The notes: generated by a model from the letters alone, not told the origin. 64,000 bases of DNA from Ignavibacteria bacterium (GCA_030693705.1 JAUYAB010000041.1:124001-188000), one strand, 5' to 3'. Counted from the first letter of the stretch, positions 45,916 through 55,899 are shown. Made by a program: numbers and translations.

Positions 45916-47217
45916 TTAGTTGAATTTTCTTATCACACCGATTTTTGCTTCTGAAGATGACAAATTGTAACCAACATAATACAAACGGTATTCGTTATTC
46001 ACATGAATCAAATAAGGGTTTTGAAGATAATTTGTCCAGTGATTATAAGTTTCATTTTGAGTAAAAATTGGATTATTACTATTCTTTGTCCAGTTTATTC
46101 CATCGGTTGATGTTGCTGAACCAAAAGCTGTGGCAGATTCTTTATAATTCTGAAAAACCATAAAATATTTATTCTGATCCAGAATTACTGAAGGATAATA
46201 AGCTCCAGTTCCTTCCCATGTTTCAGTAACAGAAAGAATAGGGTTGTTGTTATATCTTGTCCATTTAATTCCGTCATCTGAGAAGGCAAGACATACAACT
46301 CTTTTTGATGCTGCCGTCGAAACGGAATAATACATATAATATTTATTATTTATCTTTAACACTTCTGAGGCGATGGAAGAGAACTCAAAAAGGCTGTCAG
46401 CATGCAGCACAGGGTTTGGATGTTTAGTCCAACTTATTCCATCAGTAGAAAATGCTAGTCCAATCTGATAAGGTCCATCATGAGCTGGGTTTCCAATATA
46501 ATACATTTTATAAGTGCCATTATCTTTGATTACTGCGCCAAGGGAAACTCCATACGAATCCCAACTCCCATTTGCGCCTGCTACTAAGACCGGTTTGTCA
46601 ACTTTTCTATACCAATGAAATCCATCTGATGAAACTGCATAACCAATACTATGCACTCCATTATAAGTCTCATTAGCATACCACATTTTAAACATATTAT
46701 CATCAAAAATAATTTTTGGTTGAATTACTCCTCCAGCATCAAACAGTGTTCCTGTTCTATATAAAATTGGATTTAAATTGTAATCAATCCACTTGGAATT
46801 GTTCGTTCCCCAATTGACGAGTATATAAAGACTTCCATAACCACTTGCGGCAGGAAGTAATGTTAAATTTACTTGAGTTGTAATTCCTTCTACGACAGTA
46901 ACATCTGTTTCGCCGGTATAAATTACTTTTGCGTTCTCATTTAGGGCATCAATTTTCAGATGCCAAATCCCTACTTCAATTGAATTAAATGAAATATCTG
47001 CAGAAGAGTCGGACACAAAGTTTAATACACTTTTAAGTGTATCAAATTTATTACGAGAAAGGTAAGCTATAACAGAAACAACGTCGGCAGGTTTTTGAGT
47101 TTTATCAATTTTTAACAATACCTGCCCTTTATTCTCTGCTTGAGTAGAAACAAGTGTATTATCTTTTTTACAACCTACCAACAAAATTAAAACAACTAAA
47201 ACGAGAATGTTCTTCAT
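45916..47217 (-). CDS. Lipoprotein with glycosidase-like beta-propeller
   Basis: A 433-residue lipoprotein, lipobox ILLVGCKKD near residue 15. A short domain at about 25-125 looks Ig-like. From about residue 135 to the end there are repeated blades with the pattern W/G-x-Y-KMYY and STDGISWTKHPNPVL, found in five-bladed propellers of the GH32/43/68/130 type clan. Clear catalytic acids cannot be assigned, so it may bind or cleave glycans at the outer membrane. It is anchored near the TonB receptor gene; a joint role in glycan capture is possible but unproven. Confidence 0.7.
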   Translation of the reverse strand: MKNILVLVVLILLVGCKKDNTLVSTQAENKGQVLLKIDKTQKPADVVSVIAYLSRNKFDTLKSVLNFVSDSSADISFNSIEVGIWHLKIDALNENAKVIYTGETDVTVVEGITTQVNLTLLPAASGYGSLYILVNWGTNNSKWIDYNLNPILYRTGTLFDAGGVIQPKIIFDDNMFKMWYANETYNGVHSIGYAVSSDGFHWYRKVDKPVLVAGANGSWDSYGVSLGAVIKDNGTYKMYYIGNPAHDGPYQIGLAFSTDGISWTKHPNPVLHADSLFEFSSIASEVLKINNKYYMYYSVSTAASKRVVCLAFSDDGIKWTRYNNNPILSVTETWEGTGAYYPSVILDQNKYFMVFQNYKESATAFGSATSTDGINWTKNSNNPIFTQNETYNHWTNYLQNPYLIHVNNEYRLYYVGYNLSSSEAKIGVIRKFN

Positions 47218-47318
47218 ACATTCCTCCCATCCGATAAAATAGTTATTAAATAATTAAAGAAATCGATCTAAAATAGTAAAAGATTGATTTATCCCAAACA
47301 CAATTCAAGAAACCATTT

Positions 47319-48734
47319 TTACTTCTTCGGTTTATACAGATGAGCACTCGTTCCAAAGAAAACTTCCGCCGCTTCCATTACCGTTTCCGAAAGAGTTGGA
47401 TGCGGATGGATTGTCAATGCTAAATCTCTAACATTTGCGCCCATCTCAATCGCAAGTGTAGCTTCAGCTATAAGTTCACCTGCGCCGGGACCGCAAATAC
47501 CAATGCCGAGAATCCGTTCTGTTTCCGGTTCAATAATTAATTTTGTAACACCGTCATTTCTGTCAAGTGTAACTGCTCTGCCGGAAGCAGCCCAAGGAAA
47601 TTTTGCAACTTCAATAGCAATATTTTTTTCTTTAGCTTGATTTTCAGTTAAACCCGCCCATGCAATTTCCGGATCAGTAAATACAACTGCGGGAATTGCT
47701 TTTGGTTCAAAGGCAACATTATGACCGGCAATATGTTCAACTGCAACGCGCGCTTCATGCGAAGCTTTGTGCGCAAGCATTGGTTCGCCGGCAATATCGC
47801 CGATTGCATAAATGTTTGAGTCTTCAGTTTGCAATTGTTGATTTACCACAATCCAGCCGCGTTGGTTTACTTTTACATTTGTATTTTCAAGTCCAAGTCC
47901 TTTTGTTTCCGGTCTTCTTCCAATTGACATTAAAACATAATCATAGACCATTTCGTTTATTGTTCCATCTGCAAATTCTATTTTAACTTTGATTCCATCT
48001 TCAACTTCAACCATCTCCAATACTTTTGATTTGAGCATAATTTTATTAAAAGATTTTTCAATTCGTTTTGCGAGGAACTGAACTAAGTCTCTATCAGCGC
48101 CGGGAAGAAGTCCATCCATCATTTCAACCACACTAACTTTTGTTCCAAGCGCGTTATAAACAGAACCAAGCTCAAGTCCGATGTAACCGCCGCCAACAAC
48201 AAGTAACGATTTTGGAATAACCGGCAGATCAAGCGCCGATGTAGAGTTCAACAATCTTTTGCTTTGAATGTTTAGCGAAGGAATGGTTGTTATAACCGAT
48301 CCGGTTGCAATTATCGCTTTTTCAAATTTAAATTCTTCAACCGTTCCGTCAACTTTTTCAATCTTTAAAGTTGATGAATTAAGAAAGCTTGCTCTTCCCT
48401 GGATGTAATTAATTTTTCGTTGTTTGGTCATACTTCCCAAACCACCGGTAAGTTTGGCTACGACTTTATTTTTAAATGTTCTTAATTTATCTAAATCAAT
48501 TTTTGGTTCGCCGAAATCAATTCCCCAGGCTTTCGCTTCCTTCGTTTCGGTTAAAAGTTTTGCAACGTGCAACAAAGCTTTTGAAGGAATACATCCCCGG
48601 TAAAGACAAACGCCGCCGGGATTTTTTTCTAAATCGATTAACGTAACTTGCATGCCAAGATCGGCAGCGGCAAACGCAGCAGCGTATCCACCCGGACCAC
48701 CGCCAATAACAACTACACTTTTATTTTGTTCCAT
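47319..48734 (-). CDS. lpdA: Dihydrolipoyl dehydrogenase (E3)
   Basis: A 471-residue flavoprotein that reoxidises the lipoyl arms of E2 and passes electrons to NAD. FAD-binding motif VVVIGGGPGGYAAAFAAADL, redox disulfide GGVCLYRGCIPSK (Cys43 and Cys48), NAD-binding VVGGGYIGLELGSVYNALG, YAIGDIAGEPMLAHKA, and the active-site His-Glu pair in TIHPHPTLSE near the C-terminus. Length and motifs fit the long-chain E3. It is the last gene of the pyruvate dehydrogenase cluster in the order aceE-aceF-lpdA. Confidence 0.96.
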   Translation of the reverse strand: MEQNKSVVVIGGGPGGYAAAFAAADLGMQVTLIDLEKNPGGVCLYRGCIPSKALLHVAKLLTETKEAKAWGIDFGEPKIDLDKLRTFKNKVVAKLTGGLGSMTKQRKINYIQGRASFLNSSTLKIEKVDGTVEEFKFEKAIIATGSVITTIPSLNIQSKRLLNSTSALDLPVIPKSLLVVGGGYIGLELGSVYNALGTKVSVVEMMDGLLPGADRDLVQFLAKRIEKSFNKIMLKSKVLEMVEVEDGIKVKIEFADGTINEMVYDYVLMSIGRRPETKGLGLENTNVKVNQRGWIVVNQQLQTEDSNIYAIGDIAGEPMLAHKASHEARVAVEHIAGHNVAFEPKAIPAVVFTDPEIAWAGLTENQAKEKNIAIEVAKFPWAASGRAVTLDRNDGVTKLIIEPETERILGIGICGPGAGELIAEATLAIEMGANVRDLALTIHPHPTLSETVMEAAEVFFGTSAHLYKPKK

Positions 48735-48768
48735 AAATCTTTCGATTCTAAAATGATAAAAAATGGGA

Positions 48769-48830
48769 CGCGGATTTGCTAAGATTATTTATGATCTGCG
48801 CCGATCATAAACGATCTTAAAAAATCAGCG
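48769..48830 (-). repeat. Palindromic repeat between aceF and lpdA
   Basis: The 98-base gap contains an inner perfect stem TTTATGATC / GATCATAAA with a six-base loop (48788-48811), framed by CGCGGATTT...AAGAT and ATCTT...AATCAGCG that also pair. It will fold in the operon mRNA and may modulate expression or processing of lpdA. Confidence 0.65.
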
Positions 48831-48832
48831 TA

Positions 48833-50464
48833 CTATTGTATTAAAAATTGATACGGATTCTCAACAGCCTCAACAATCCAACGTAAAAAGCGTATCGCGT
48901 CAGCCCCATCGATCAATCGATGATCGTATGATAATGATAACGGCAGCATCAACCGTGGAATAAATTGTCCGTCTTTATAAACAGGTTCGAACGCGCCACG
49001 TGATACTCCAAGGATTGCAACTTCAGGTGAATTAACTATTGGTGTAAAATACGTTCCGCCGATTCCGCCGAGATTTGAAATTGTAAAACAGCCGCCTTGC
49101 AGATCATCCAAACCGATTTTTCTTTTGCGTGCTTTTTCCGCTAACTCGTTCATCTCTTTTGTAAGTTGAAAAATATTTTTCTGTTCAACATTTTTTACAA
49201 CCGGAACGATGAGCCCGTTCTCCGTATCAACAGCTACGCCGATGTTCATAAACTTCTTATAAACAATTTCTTTCTTCTCCATATCAACGCTGGCGTTGAA
49301 TTGTGGAAATTCTTTCAGCGCCGCAGAAATTATTTTCAATAAGAAAGAAGTTACCGTAAGCTTTGTCCCTTCTTTCTCAGCGACCGAAGATAAACCTTTT
49401 CTCACTTTTTCCAGATCGGTGATATCGGCTTTATCAAACTGTGTAACGTGGGGAATGGTTGCCCAAGCATAACCTAAATGATCAGCCGTTTTTGAGCGGA
49501 TCATAGACATCGCTTTTCTTTCAACTTCTCCAAATTTAGAGAAATCCGGGAGTTGTTGCTGCCTTACTCCTATGCTGCTTGCTCCACCATCCAGGTTACG
49601 GTTTTCATGTAACATTTTAGAATAGTCTTTAACATCAGCCATGCGAATTCTACCGCCAGGTCCTTTTCCGGGAACTTGATTAATATCCACACCTATTTCC
49701 CGCGCAAGTCTTCTTACGGAAGGAGCCGCCGGAGCCGCATGTAATGTGATCGAAGGTTGATTGTCAATGATAACTGCGGTTGCGGAACCTCTTACGATTT
49801 CAATTGGTTCTTCCTTTTTTTCTTGAACCGGTTCTGTCTGTTCAATTTTGGGTTCAACTTTTTTTTCACCTTTAATTGATGCCGTTTGCTGAACGGAAGT
49901 TTCAACACGCAAAACTACTTGTCCAACTTTAGCTTTTGTTCCTTCTTTTACAAACAGTTCAACGATCTTTCCGGAAATAGTTGAAGGGACTTCAATCGTC
50001 GCTTTGTCTGTTTCGATTTCTAAAATGCCCTGTTCTTTTTGGATGACATCTCCTACAGCAACAAGAAGTTTTAAAACATTTGCGGATTCAATATTCTCGC
50101 CTAATTCAGGAAGTTTAAATTCAGCAATAGTGGAAGTGTGAGATTGGTTTTCAGTTGCCACTTTATCATCTTTTGCTGAAACAGTTTTCGCTTCTGTTTG
50201 GACAGCCTTTGTCGATTGTTCCTGTTTTTCAATTTCTTCAACGCGAAGTATTACTTGTCCGACTTTGGCTTTTTCACCATCCTTAACAAAAACATCTTTA
50301 ATTTTTCCGCTCACCGTTGAAGGGACTTCGATGGTAGCTTTATCGGTTTCAATTTCTAAAACAGCTTGTTCAACTTCCAGCATATCGCCTGGAGCCACAA
50401 GCACTTTAAGGATTGAAGCGGTCTCAATATTTTCTCCCAATTCGGGAAGGATAAATTCTTTCAT
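48833..50464 (-). CDS. aceF: Pyruvate dehydrogenase E2, dihydrolipoyl acetyltransferase
   Basis: A 543-residue core subunit. Two lipoyl domains (about 1-78 and 112-190), each with the lipoyl lysine in EIETDKATIEVPST (Lys42 and Lys153), are joined by Ala/Glu/Lys linkers. A peripheral-subunit-binding domain follows (VRRLAREIGVDINQVPGKG, about 248-285), then the catalytic domain ending in SYDHRLIDGADAIRF with the active-site histidine. It transfers the acetyl group to CoA. Two lipoyl domains and the downstream E3 fit the complex built on a homodimeric E1. Confidence 0.95.
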   Translation of the reverse strand: MKEFILPELGENIETASILKVLVAPGDMLEVEQAVLEIETDKATIEVPSTVSGKIKDVFVKDGEKAKVGQVILRVEEIEKQEQSTKAVQTEAKTVSAKDDKVATENQSHTSTIAEFKLPELGENIESANVLKLLVAVGDVIQKEQGILEIETDKATIEVPSTISGKIVELFVKEGTKAKVGQVVLRVETSVQQTASIKGEKKVEPKIEQTEPVQEKKEEPIEIVRGSATAVIIDNQPSITLHAAPAAPSVRRLAREIGVDINQVPGKGPGGRIRMADVKDYSKMLHENRNLDGGASSIGVRQQQLPDFSKFGEVERKAMSMIRSKTADHLGYAWATIPHVTQFDKADITDLEKVRKGLSSVAEKEGTKLTVTSFLLKIISAALKEFPQFNASVDMEKKEIVYKKFMNIGVAVDTENGLIVPVVKNVEQKNIFQLTKEMNELAEKARKRKIGLDDLQGGCFTISNLGGIGGTYFTPIVNSPEVAILGVSRGAFEPVYKDGQFIPRLMLPLSLSYDHRLIDGADAIRFLRWIVEAVENPYQFLIQ

Positions 50465-50523
50465 AAGTTCTCTTAAAAATTTTTAGTGCAATTATTTTAA
50501 AACATTTAACAAACCAATAACAA

Positions 50524-50612
50524 TCTTAGTGTTTCTTGGTGTCCTTTGTGTCTTAGTGGTGAAAAATTCTTACCACTAAGGCACTTAGGTCACGTAGCTT
50601 CACTAAGAAAAA
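50524..50612 (-). repeat. Palindromic repeat between aceE and aceF
   Basis: The 175-base gap holds a stem CTTAGTGGT / ACCACTAAG with an 11-base loop (50552-50580), extended by the imperfect arms TTCTTGGTG and CACTAAGAA. It resembles dispersed repeats of the type 'cctttgtgtcttagtgg' known from many environmental genomes. It lies inside the transcript of the operon. Confidence 0.65.
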
Positions 50613-50639
50613 CTTTTCTTCTCGTACAGCTTTCAAATT

Positions 50640-53312
50640 TTATGAAATCATCGGATTTAATTTTCCCGGATTGATCTCTAATTCTTTTATCGCTTTTTCA
50701 ACTTGAGCCATTTTCATCTTTCCTTCTTTCGCCAGTGCGAACAACGTTCCGACAATAATATAACGTGCATCAACTTCAAAGAAATCACGGAGTTCGGGAC
50801 GCGCTTCGCTTCTGCCGAAACCGTCTGTTCCGAGTGAAACGATTTGTTTTGGAAGCCATTTTGAAATTGAATCGGGGAGCGTTTTTACATAATCGGATGA
50901 AGCGACGATTACTCCTTCATCATTTGAAAAACATTGAGTGATGTAAGGAATTTTTTGTTCCCCAGTTGGGTGGAGTAAATTCCATCTTTCAACGTTCAAA
51001 GCGTCTCTCCGCAATTCTTTGTAGCTGGTAACGCTCCAAACATCAGCAGAGACTTTATATTTTTCTTCAAGAATTTTTTGAGCTTTCAACGCTTCATTCA
51101 CCATTGTTCCGCTGCCGAGTAAATTTGCTTTCAATTTGTGCGAACTATTTTCAGAAACTTTCAACTTGTAGATTCCTTTGAGAATTCCTTCCTTTGAACC
51201 TTCCGGCATCGCGGGCATCGCGTAATTTTCGTTCATCACGGTGATGTAATAAAAGATTTTTTCTTTTTCCTCGTACATTCTTCTAATTCCATCGCGGATA
51301 ATTACGGCAAGCTCAAACGCAAATGCCGGATCATACGTAACTAAGTTTGGAACGGGATACGCAAGCAAATGTGTGTTTCCGTCTTGATGCTGCAAGCCTT
51401 CGCCGTTTAATGTTGTTCTCCCGGCAGTTCCGCCAACAAGAAATCCTTTTACGCTCATATCAGCGCCAGCCCAAATCAGATCACCAATTCTCTGGAAGCC
51501 GAACATCGAATAATAAACAAAAAACGGAATTGTGTTTACACCGTGCGTAGCATACGCAGTTCCGGCTGCAATAAATGAGGACATTCCGCCCGCTTCATTT
51601 ATTCCTTCCTCAAAAATTTGTCCGTTCTGCGCTTCTTTGTAAAAAAGAAGACTGTCTTTATCAACCGGTTCATAAAGCTGTCCGACGTGGGAATAAATTC
51701 CTACTTGTCTGAATAACGCTTCCATTCCAAAAGTTCTCGCTTCATCGGGAACAATCGGAACAATAAGTTTTCCAATTTCTTTATCGCGTAAGAGTTTTGC
51801 AAGAATTCTTACAAAGACCATTGTGGAAGAAACCCCTTTGCCGTCGGTTCCTTTGTAGAATTCTTCAAAGAGCTCTTCCGAAGGTGTTTTGATTGGAGCA
51901 ATATCCGTTCTTCTTGAAGGAACGAAACCGCCAAGCGCAGCTCTTCTTTCTTTTAAATATTTTAATTCGTGACTCTCTTCTTCCGGTTTGTAGAATGGAG
52001 CTTTCGCAACAACTTCATCCGAAATTGGAATGCCGAAACGTGATCTAAATTCTTTTAATTCTTCTTCATTTAATTTTTTCTGTTGATGCGTGATGTTTTT
52101 TCCTTCGCCAGCTTCGCCTAATCCATAGCCTTTGATGGTATGTGCGAGAATAACGGTTGGCTGCCCTTTATGCTCGGTAGCAGCTTTGTATGCTGCATAA
52201 ACTTTTTCCGGATCGTGTCCGCCGCGTTTTAATTTCCGCAATTGTTCATCGGAAAGATGGCTTACCATTTCCAATAATTCAGGATCAACGCCAAAGAAAT
52301 CCTGGCGGAAATACGCGCCCGATTCAACAGAATATTTTTGATATTGTCCGTCAACAACATCCATCATTCGTTGAACAAGTTTGCCGTGTTTATCCTTAGC
52401 GATGATCGGTTCCCAATCGCTTCCCCAAAGAACTTTAATAACATTCCATCCAGCGCCGCGGAAAGCCGCTTCAAGTTCTTGAACGATTTTTCCATTGCCG
52501 CGCACGGGTCCATCAAGCCGTTGCAAATTACAGTTAATGACAAAAGTTAAGTTATCAAGTTTTTCTCGTGAAGCTAAAGTGATTGCACCTAAAGATTCCG
52601 GTTCATCCGTTTCACCGTCTCCAAGAAATGCATATACTCTTCCGGTATTTTTCTTCAAACCGCGGTCTTCCAAATAGCGGTTAAAGTAAGCTTGATAAAT
52701 TGCCATGATTGGTCCGAGTCCCATTGATACGGTTGGGAATTCCCAGAAGTTAGGCATTAACCAGGGATGGGGATAAGAGGAAAGTCCGCCGTTAGGTTTT
52801 AATTCTCTTCTAAAATTTTCTAATTGCTCGGCAGAAAGTCTTCCTTCCAAAAAAGCTCTCGCATAAATACCGGGAGACGCATGACCTTGAAAGAAAATCT
52901 GATCTCCTTCGTAATCGTCTCCTTTTCCTTTAAAGAAATGGTTAAAGCCTACTTCATATAACGTTGCGGCGGAAGCATAAGTTGAAATATGTCCGCCTAC
53001 ACCGGAATCGCCTTTATTTGCACGGACGACCATCGCCATCGCATTCCATCGGATCAAGCTTTTTATTCTTCGTTCAATTTCTCTATCACCGGGATAAGGT
53101 GGTTGTTTTTCTCGTGGAATAGAATTTATATATGGTGTATTTGCTGTAAAAGGGAGTTCAACTCCGGCTTTTTGCGCTCTAATTTGTAACTGTTGAAGGA
53201 TTTCAATTACTCTTTTGGGTCCGCCGTGCTGAAGCACGTAATCCAGCGAGTACATCCATTCCTGGTTTTCTAATTCTTCAATTGATTTTTGATTTATTTT
53301 TTCATTTGACAT
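50640..53312 (-). CDS. aceE: Pyruvate dehydrogenase E1, homodimeric type
   Basis: About 890 residues, the usual size of the homodimeric E1 of Gram-negative bacteria. Thiamine diphosphate motif AFLGDGETDEPESLGAITLA with NLQRLDGPVRGNGK; other family blocks include DQIFFQGHASPGIYARAFLE, the long pyruvate-site HTIKGYGLG and MFGFQRIGDLIWAGAD. It decarboxylates pyruvate and loads the E2 lipoyl arm. ATG 53312 is preferred to TTG 53318. Although most Bacteroidota relatives use the heterodimeric alpha/beta E1, the AceE type occurs in some Ignavibacteria; I state this from memory. Promoter should lie in 53313-53479. Confidence 0.95.
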   Translation of the reverse strand: MSNEKINQKSIEELENQEWMYSLDYVLQHGGPKRVIEILQQLQIRAQKAGVELPFTANTPYINSIPREKQPPYPGDREIERRIKSLIRWNAMAMVVRANKGDSGVGGHISTYASAATLYEVGFNHFFKGKGDDYEGDQIFFQGHASPGIYARAFLEGRLSAEQLENFRRELKPNGGLSSYPHPWLMPNFWEFPTVSMGLGPIMAIYQAYFNRYLEDRGLKKNTGRVYAFLGDGETDEPESLGAITLASREKLDNLTFVINCNLQRLDGPVRGNGKIVQELEAAFRGAGWNVIKVLWGSDWEPIIAKDKHGKLVQRMMDVVDGQYQKYSVESGAYFRQDFFGVDPELLEMVSHLSDEQLRKLKRGGHDPEKVYAAYKAATEHKGQPTVILAHTIKGYGLGEAGEGKNITHQQKKLNEEELKEFRSRFGIPISDEVVAKAPFYKPEEESHELKYLKERRAALGGFVPSRRTDIAPIKTPSEELFEEFYKGTDGKGVSSTMVFVRILAKLLRDKEIGKLIVPIVPDEARTFGMEALFRQVGIYSHVGQLYEPVDKDSLLFYKEAQNGQIFEEGINEAGGMSSFIAAGTAYATHGVNTIPFFVYYSMFGFQRIGDLIWAGADMSVKGFLVGGTAGRTTLNGEGLQHQDGNTHLLAYPVPNLVTYDPAFAFELAVIIRDGIRRMYEEKEKIFYYITVMNENYAMPAMPEGSKEGILKGIYKLKVSENSSHKLKANLLGSGTMVNEALKAQKILEEKYKVSADVWSVTSYKELRRDALNVERWNLLHPTGEQKIPYITQCFSNDEGVIVASSDYVKTLPDSISKWLPKQIVSLGTDGFGRSEARPELRDFFEVDARYIIVGTLFALAKEGKMKMAQVEKAIKELEINPGKLNPMIS

Positions 53313-53479
53313 TTCCAAAGCCTTTTGGTAAATAAGAATAATTTGAAATTGTAATTCTCTTTATATAACACAACAAATAAGAATTTTGTTCACTTAAAAC
53401 CGGTTTCGAGTGTGTTTTTCTATAAAAGTGGTACCAATTTAAAAATTTCGGGATATAAAAACAATGAACAAGACGTTGG

Positions 53480-54325
53480 TTAGTCCCGTAAGTACTTTTC
53501 GTACCAATGTTTTCTTAACGCGGTGACTTCTTTTCGGTGATTCCTTAAATAATGTGTCCCGTGCTCAAGAATTACCAGTCGGTAGTTAATTTCATTTTCC
53601 GTTAACTTTTTTGCCATTTCAATCGATTGGAGCGGGGAGATTATATCATCTCCACCGCCGTGGATGAGCAAATAATTAGTTTCTTTGGCGAGTTTGTCTG
53701 CGTGATCAAGAGCGCAGCGTTTACTCATCTCTGCGTCAAAAATCTCTTTTGGGAAAGCATGCTTAAATAATTCTACCATCGCGGGAGTATTTTTGGCTTT
53801 CATTCTTACATCTGAAATGGCGCCTACGAAAACCGCACATTTAAAAATATCAGTTTGCTGTAAAATCAAGTAAGTCATCAATCCGCCGCGGCTCCATCCT
53901 TCAATGCCCCATCTGGATGTATCCGCAAAAGAAATTTCTTCCGCAATTGAAAGTAATGCTAACACATCGTTTACATCTCCTCCGCCTACTTCATCTTTTC
54001 CTTCAAGACTGCCGCGGTACATTGAAGCGAAGACAACGTAGCCCCAGCTCGCGAGTTGTCCGAACATGCCGCGCGCCGCGAATGAGTCGATCAACCCTTT
54101 TGCACCCGCGCCGCCTCTGTTCCAAATGATACCTGGAAATTTTTCATTTTCTTTTCGCTGCTTTGGATAAGCCAGGTAACCCTCAATTTGCAAACCATCG
54201 GAGAGATAAATAATTTTTTCGACGTTAGCTTTTTCGATTGCATCTACACCCCAACCGCTTGCCACCATTCTTTCTTGTTGAGGTGTAAGCGGAATTTCCG
54301 TTCGTTCGATTATTCGTGAGGTCAT
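53480..54325 (-). CDS. Alpha/beta hydrolase, prolyl oligopeptidase (S9)-like
   Basis: A 281-residue enzyme without signal peptide. The catalytic serine is in GIEGWSRGGLMTYL, aspartate in LIHGGGDDIISPLQ, and histidine in EHGTHYLRNH, the order of an S9-type hydrolase. KFPGIIWNRGGAGAKG forms the oxyanion region. The N-terminal propeller of true prolyl oligopeptidases is absent, so it could be a small peptidase or an esterase acting in the cytoplasm. Located upstream of the pyruvate dehydrogenase operon on the same strand but separated by 167 bases. Confidence 0.82.
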   Translation of the reverse strand: MTSRIIERTEIPLTPQQERMVASGWGVDAIEKANVEKIIYLSDGLQIEGYLAYPKQRKENEKFPGIIWNRGGAGAKGLIDSFAARGMFGQLASWGYVVFASMYRGSLEGKDEVGGGDVNDVLALLSIAEEISFADTSRWGIEGWSRGGLMTYLILQQTDIFKCAVFVGAISDVRMKAKNTPAMVELFKHAFPKEIFDAEMSKRCALDHADKLAKETNYLLIHGGGDDIISPLQSIEMAKKLTENEINYRLVILEHGTHYLRNHRKEVTALRKHWYEKYLRD

Positions 54326-54713
54326 ACCGTCAATAAATATTATTAAAGATTACCGGTTAATTTATGAAAAAACAAAATGTGAAAAGAAAAAAATCGTAAG
54401 CAATGGGATTTATTTCTAAAGCAGAAGAAGGCTAATCTTTAAATTCAGGGAACTCAACACTCCTAATTAGTTGAATGGATGTAGAAAATTCCATTTAAAT
54501 TCTTAATTTAGAACGAATCAAATTCCGGGAATTGAGTGATGACTAATCCTCATTTCTGTAAATGATAGAGGTATGATTTCATAATCGTGCTCTTATTCTT
54601 TTTCTTGATCATTAAACCGCAAAGAAGATTACGATTAAGAATAAGATTATGATTAAGAGGATTTTTATGAGAATTATTAATGAGAGTTGTATACTCCAAA
54701 CTGAAAGTATGAT
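54326..54713. other. Intergenic stretch with repeat, no gene seen
   Basis: Between divergent genes. The only structure is the inverted repeat of the GATTAAG family at 54580-54660. The remainder is A+T-rich and shows no frame with coding character. Promoters for both flanking genes should be here, but none stands out. Confidence 0.55.
54580..54660 (+). repeat. GATTAAG-family inverted repeat, copy 1
   Basis: Left arm cataatcgtgctcttattc, right arm gattaagaataagattatg; they are complementary with mismatches. The same plan occurs at 55929-56011 and 62966-63040. Confidence 0.65.
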
Positions 54714-55268
54714 ATGAAATTAAATCTTGGCTGTGGAAACGATCTGAAAGAAGGTTACGTTAACCTTGATATTGTTGATTACGGCGGCAATCAACTGCAT
54801 GATATAAACACGTTCCCTTATCCGTTTGAAGACAACACCTTCGACGAAGTTTTTGCTTCGCACGTTTTGGAACACCTCGATAGTTTTCACAAAACCATAA
54901 CCGAACTTTACAGAATATTAAAACCTGACGGTCTGCTCATCGTATACGTTCCGTTTTTTCTTAATACAAAATATTTCGGCGAGCCGGATCATAAAATTCC
55001 TTTTTCCATCCGTTCGTTTGATAATTATGAATTTATCGGCAACCGCCAATTAAAGTTTTACGAGAAATGGAAATTGAATCACCGGACGAACTACGAAGGG
55101 AAAGCATCTTTTGAAGTTTTGGAAAGGAGATTTATTACTTCTCATTTCGCTCCGCTAAAGTGGCTGGATCCAATTCTAAATCTTGAGCCGGTAATGTATG
55201 AACGACTTTTCGCCGGAATATTCTCGCCGGAAGAAGTTTACTTTAAATTGAGAGTAGTAAAAAATTAA
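54714..55268 (+). CDS. SAM-dependent methyltransferase (class I)
   Basis: A 184-residue enzyme with AdoMet motif I LNLGCGNDLKEGYVNLDIVD and the post-motif VFASHVLEHLDSFHKTI with the IVYVPFF strand. It fits the Methyltransf_11 type that often acts on small molecules or glycans (compare WcaK-like sugar methyltransferases), but substrate is not evident. The C-terminal third is hydrophobic and aromatic without a clear helix. ATG 54714 opens right at motif I, so a slightly longer N-terminus is not expected. Confidence 0.83.
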   Translation: MKLNLGCGNDLKEGYVNLDIVDYGGNQLHDINTFPYPFEDNTFDEVFASHVLEHLDSFHKTITELYRILKPDGLLIVYVPFFLNTKYFGEPDHKIPFSIRSFDNYEFIGNRQLKFYEKWKLNHRTNYEGKASFEVLERRFITSHFAPLKWLDPILNLEPVMYERLFAGIFSPEEVYFKLRVVKN

Positions 55269-55374
55269 CGTAGGGATAAAATTATTCCATATCGAAAATG
55301 AGCGGTTTTTCATTTCTTTCACTTATTTTTGATCTCAATAGTCTATTCATTATTAAATTGGTACAGAACACATT

Positions 55375-55899
55375 ATGAAAAAACAAAATCCTGTTAAAAG
55401 TAAAACTGCCGATAAAAAGAAAATTTATTATGCAATTGCAGCAATAGTTGTAGTAGCAGTTTTTATTATTACGTTTATAATTCCAAGTTCAACAAGCCAA
55501 AAATCCGAAGAAACGGAATACACATTTATGAAAGAGGGAAGTTTAACCTTTACCGACAGCCTCAACAATCCAATCACTACAATTGATATTGAAATTGCCG
55601 ACACTGATGATGACCGGCAAAATGGATTAATGTACAGAAAATCGATGGAGATAAATCAAGGGATGTTATTCATCTTTCCGGTTCAGGAAATGCAATCATT
55701 TTGGATGCGAAACACCTACACTCCGCTGGATATGATCTTTGCGAATGCGGATAAAAAAATTGTTACCTTTCATAAGAACACTAAAATATTATCAGATCAA
55801 TCTTACGCTTCCACGGAACCGGCGCAATATGTTGTAGAAGTTTGTGCGGGATTCTCGGATAAGTATTCGTTAAAAATCGGCGATAAGATAAACTGGTAA
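55375..55899 (+). CDS. DUF192 family exported protein
   Basis: A 174-residue protein with an N-terminal membrane anchor (about residues 19-39) and a DUF192 domain: QNGLMYRKSMEINQGMLFIF, MQSFWMRNTYTPLDMIF and YVVEVCAGFSDKYSLKIGD. The family is widespread, usually periplasmic or outer-membrane facing, and without known activity. Confidence 0.9.
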   Translation: MKKQNPVKSKTADKKKIYYAIAAIVVVAVFIITFIIPSSTSQKSEETEYTFMKEGSLTFTDSLNNPITTIDIEIADTDDDRQNGLMYRKSMEINQGMLFIFPVQEMQSFWMRNTYTPLDMIFANADKKIVTFHKNTKILSDQSYASTEPAQYVVEVCAGFSDKYSLKIGDKINW

